A stretch of 44,616 nt of DNA, taken from Gracilaria vermiculophylla (Eukaryota > Rhodophyta > Florideophyceae > Gracilariales > Gracilariaceae). The position numbers and the translations under genes are program-made. The notes below the pieces were generated by a model. That model did not search any database. It had not been told where the DNA came from and worked only from the letters and a program-made list of their open reading frames with translations. Shown one piece after another: positions 44,490-44,616 of the stretch (the first letter of the stretch is position 1; each line of letters starts with the position of its first letter). The DNA is taken from contig JAHNZQ020000010.1 of the NCBI GenBank assembly GCA_019155205.2, positions 988,099-1,032,714 on the forward strand, given 5' to 3'.

Positions 44490-44616
44490 TACAGTGGTCT
44501 CCAAAAGTATACGTACGGCCACAAAAAGCTCCGAATCGGAGTATACGTTTATGAATCCCAACGTAAACTCGTTCCTTGATATATTACCAATTAAGATGAT
44601 ATCCGACAACCTCAAT
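44490..44616. mobile_element. Start of a Tc1/mariner-like element, cut by the window end
   Basis: TA followed by CAGTGGTCTCCAAAAGTATA (44492-44511) and CGTACGGCCAC. The motif CAGTG...CTCCAAAAGTAT.CGTAC after a TA dinucleotide is typical of Tc1-family terminal repeats. The transposase and second end would lie beyond the window. Confidence 0.6.

Overview
The window is nuclear DNA of a eukaryote. It has GC-rich, almost intronless protein genes (a half-size ABCG transporter, a 3-beta-HSD-like dehydrogenase, a PEX22-like peroxin, a proline-rich zinc-finger protein) set among AT-rich, retrotransposon-filled DNA. One short GT-AG intron directly after the sixth codon of the transporter, a peroxisome gene, and Ngaro-like, Ty3/gypsy, PiggyBac-like and Tc1/mariner-type sequences all point to a eukaryote. 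Genes clustered in islands between repeats, with few introns placed near the start codon, would fit a red alga or another protist. This is inference: no feature here fixes the lineage, and the 110-N gap shows a draft assembly.

Layout. 1-6.7 kb: mostly AT-rich with no gene I can support; one GC-rich island at about 0.6-1.3 kb. 6.7-7.9 kb: zinc-finger protein on the minus strand with a TATA box just upstream. 8.0-13.7 kb: no recognised gene; two long C-runs (8620-8745), a pyrimidine/purine-skewed block (10.6-11.75 kb) and an extremely GC-rich low-complexity block (11.8-13.7 kb). 13.8-18.8 kb: gene island with ABCG transporter (+), SDR (+) and PEX22 (-), the last two convergent. They show no shared pathway; the clustering looks like ordinary gene-island packing.

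19.0-25.35 kb: a decayed tyrosine-recombinase (Ngaro-like) retrotransposon on the minus strand with gag, RT/RNase H and recombinase regions. It is bracketed by two families of direct repeats in the unusual order A-B...B-A, and its recombinase gene is split by an LTR-bounded insertion with a perfect 5-bp target duplication; the gap lies inside that insertion. 26.09-26.94 kb: a GC-rich non-autonomous DNA element with perfect 15-bp terminal inverted repeats. 27.77-28.34 kb: an inverted fragment of the Ngaro-like element.

28.35-39.5 kb: a nested structure. An old PiggyBac-like element was hit at two sites about 50 bp apart by two different Ty3/gypsy elements. The first (28960-31850, minus strand) is a chromodomain-bearing derivative that lost protease, RT and RNase H; the second (31907-37389, plus strand) keeps a nearly full gag-pol with stops and a frameshift. 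Both have 5-bp target duplications. 41.1-43.2 kb: a second PiggyBac-like copy. 44.49 kb to the end: the start of a Tc1/mariner-like element.

I found no convincing new defence or signalling system. The most unusual items are the A-B...B-A repeats of the Ngaro-like element, the double hit on the PiggyBac-like element, the GC-rich cargo of the small DNA element, and an SDR that has lost both the Tyr and Lys of its catalytic motif.
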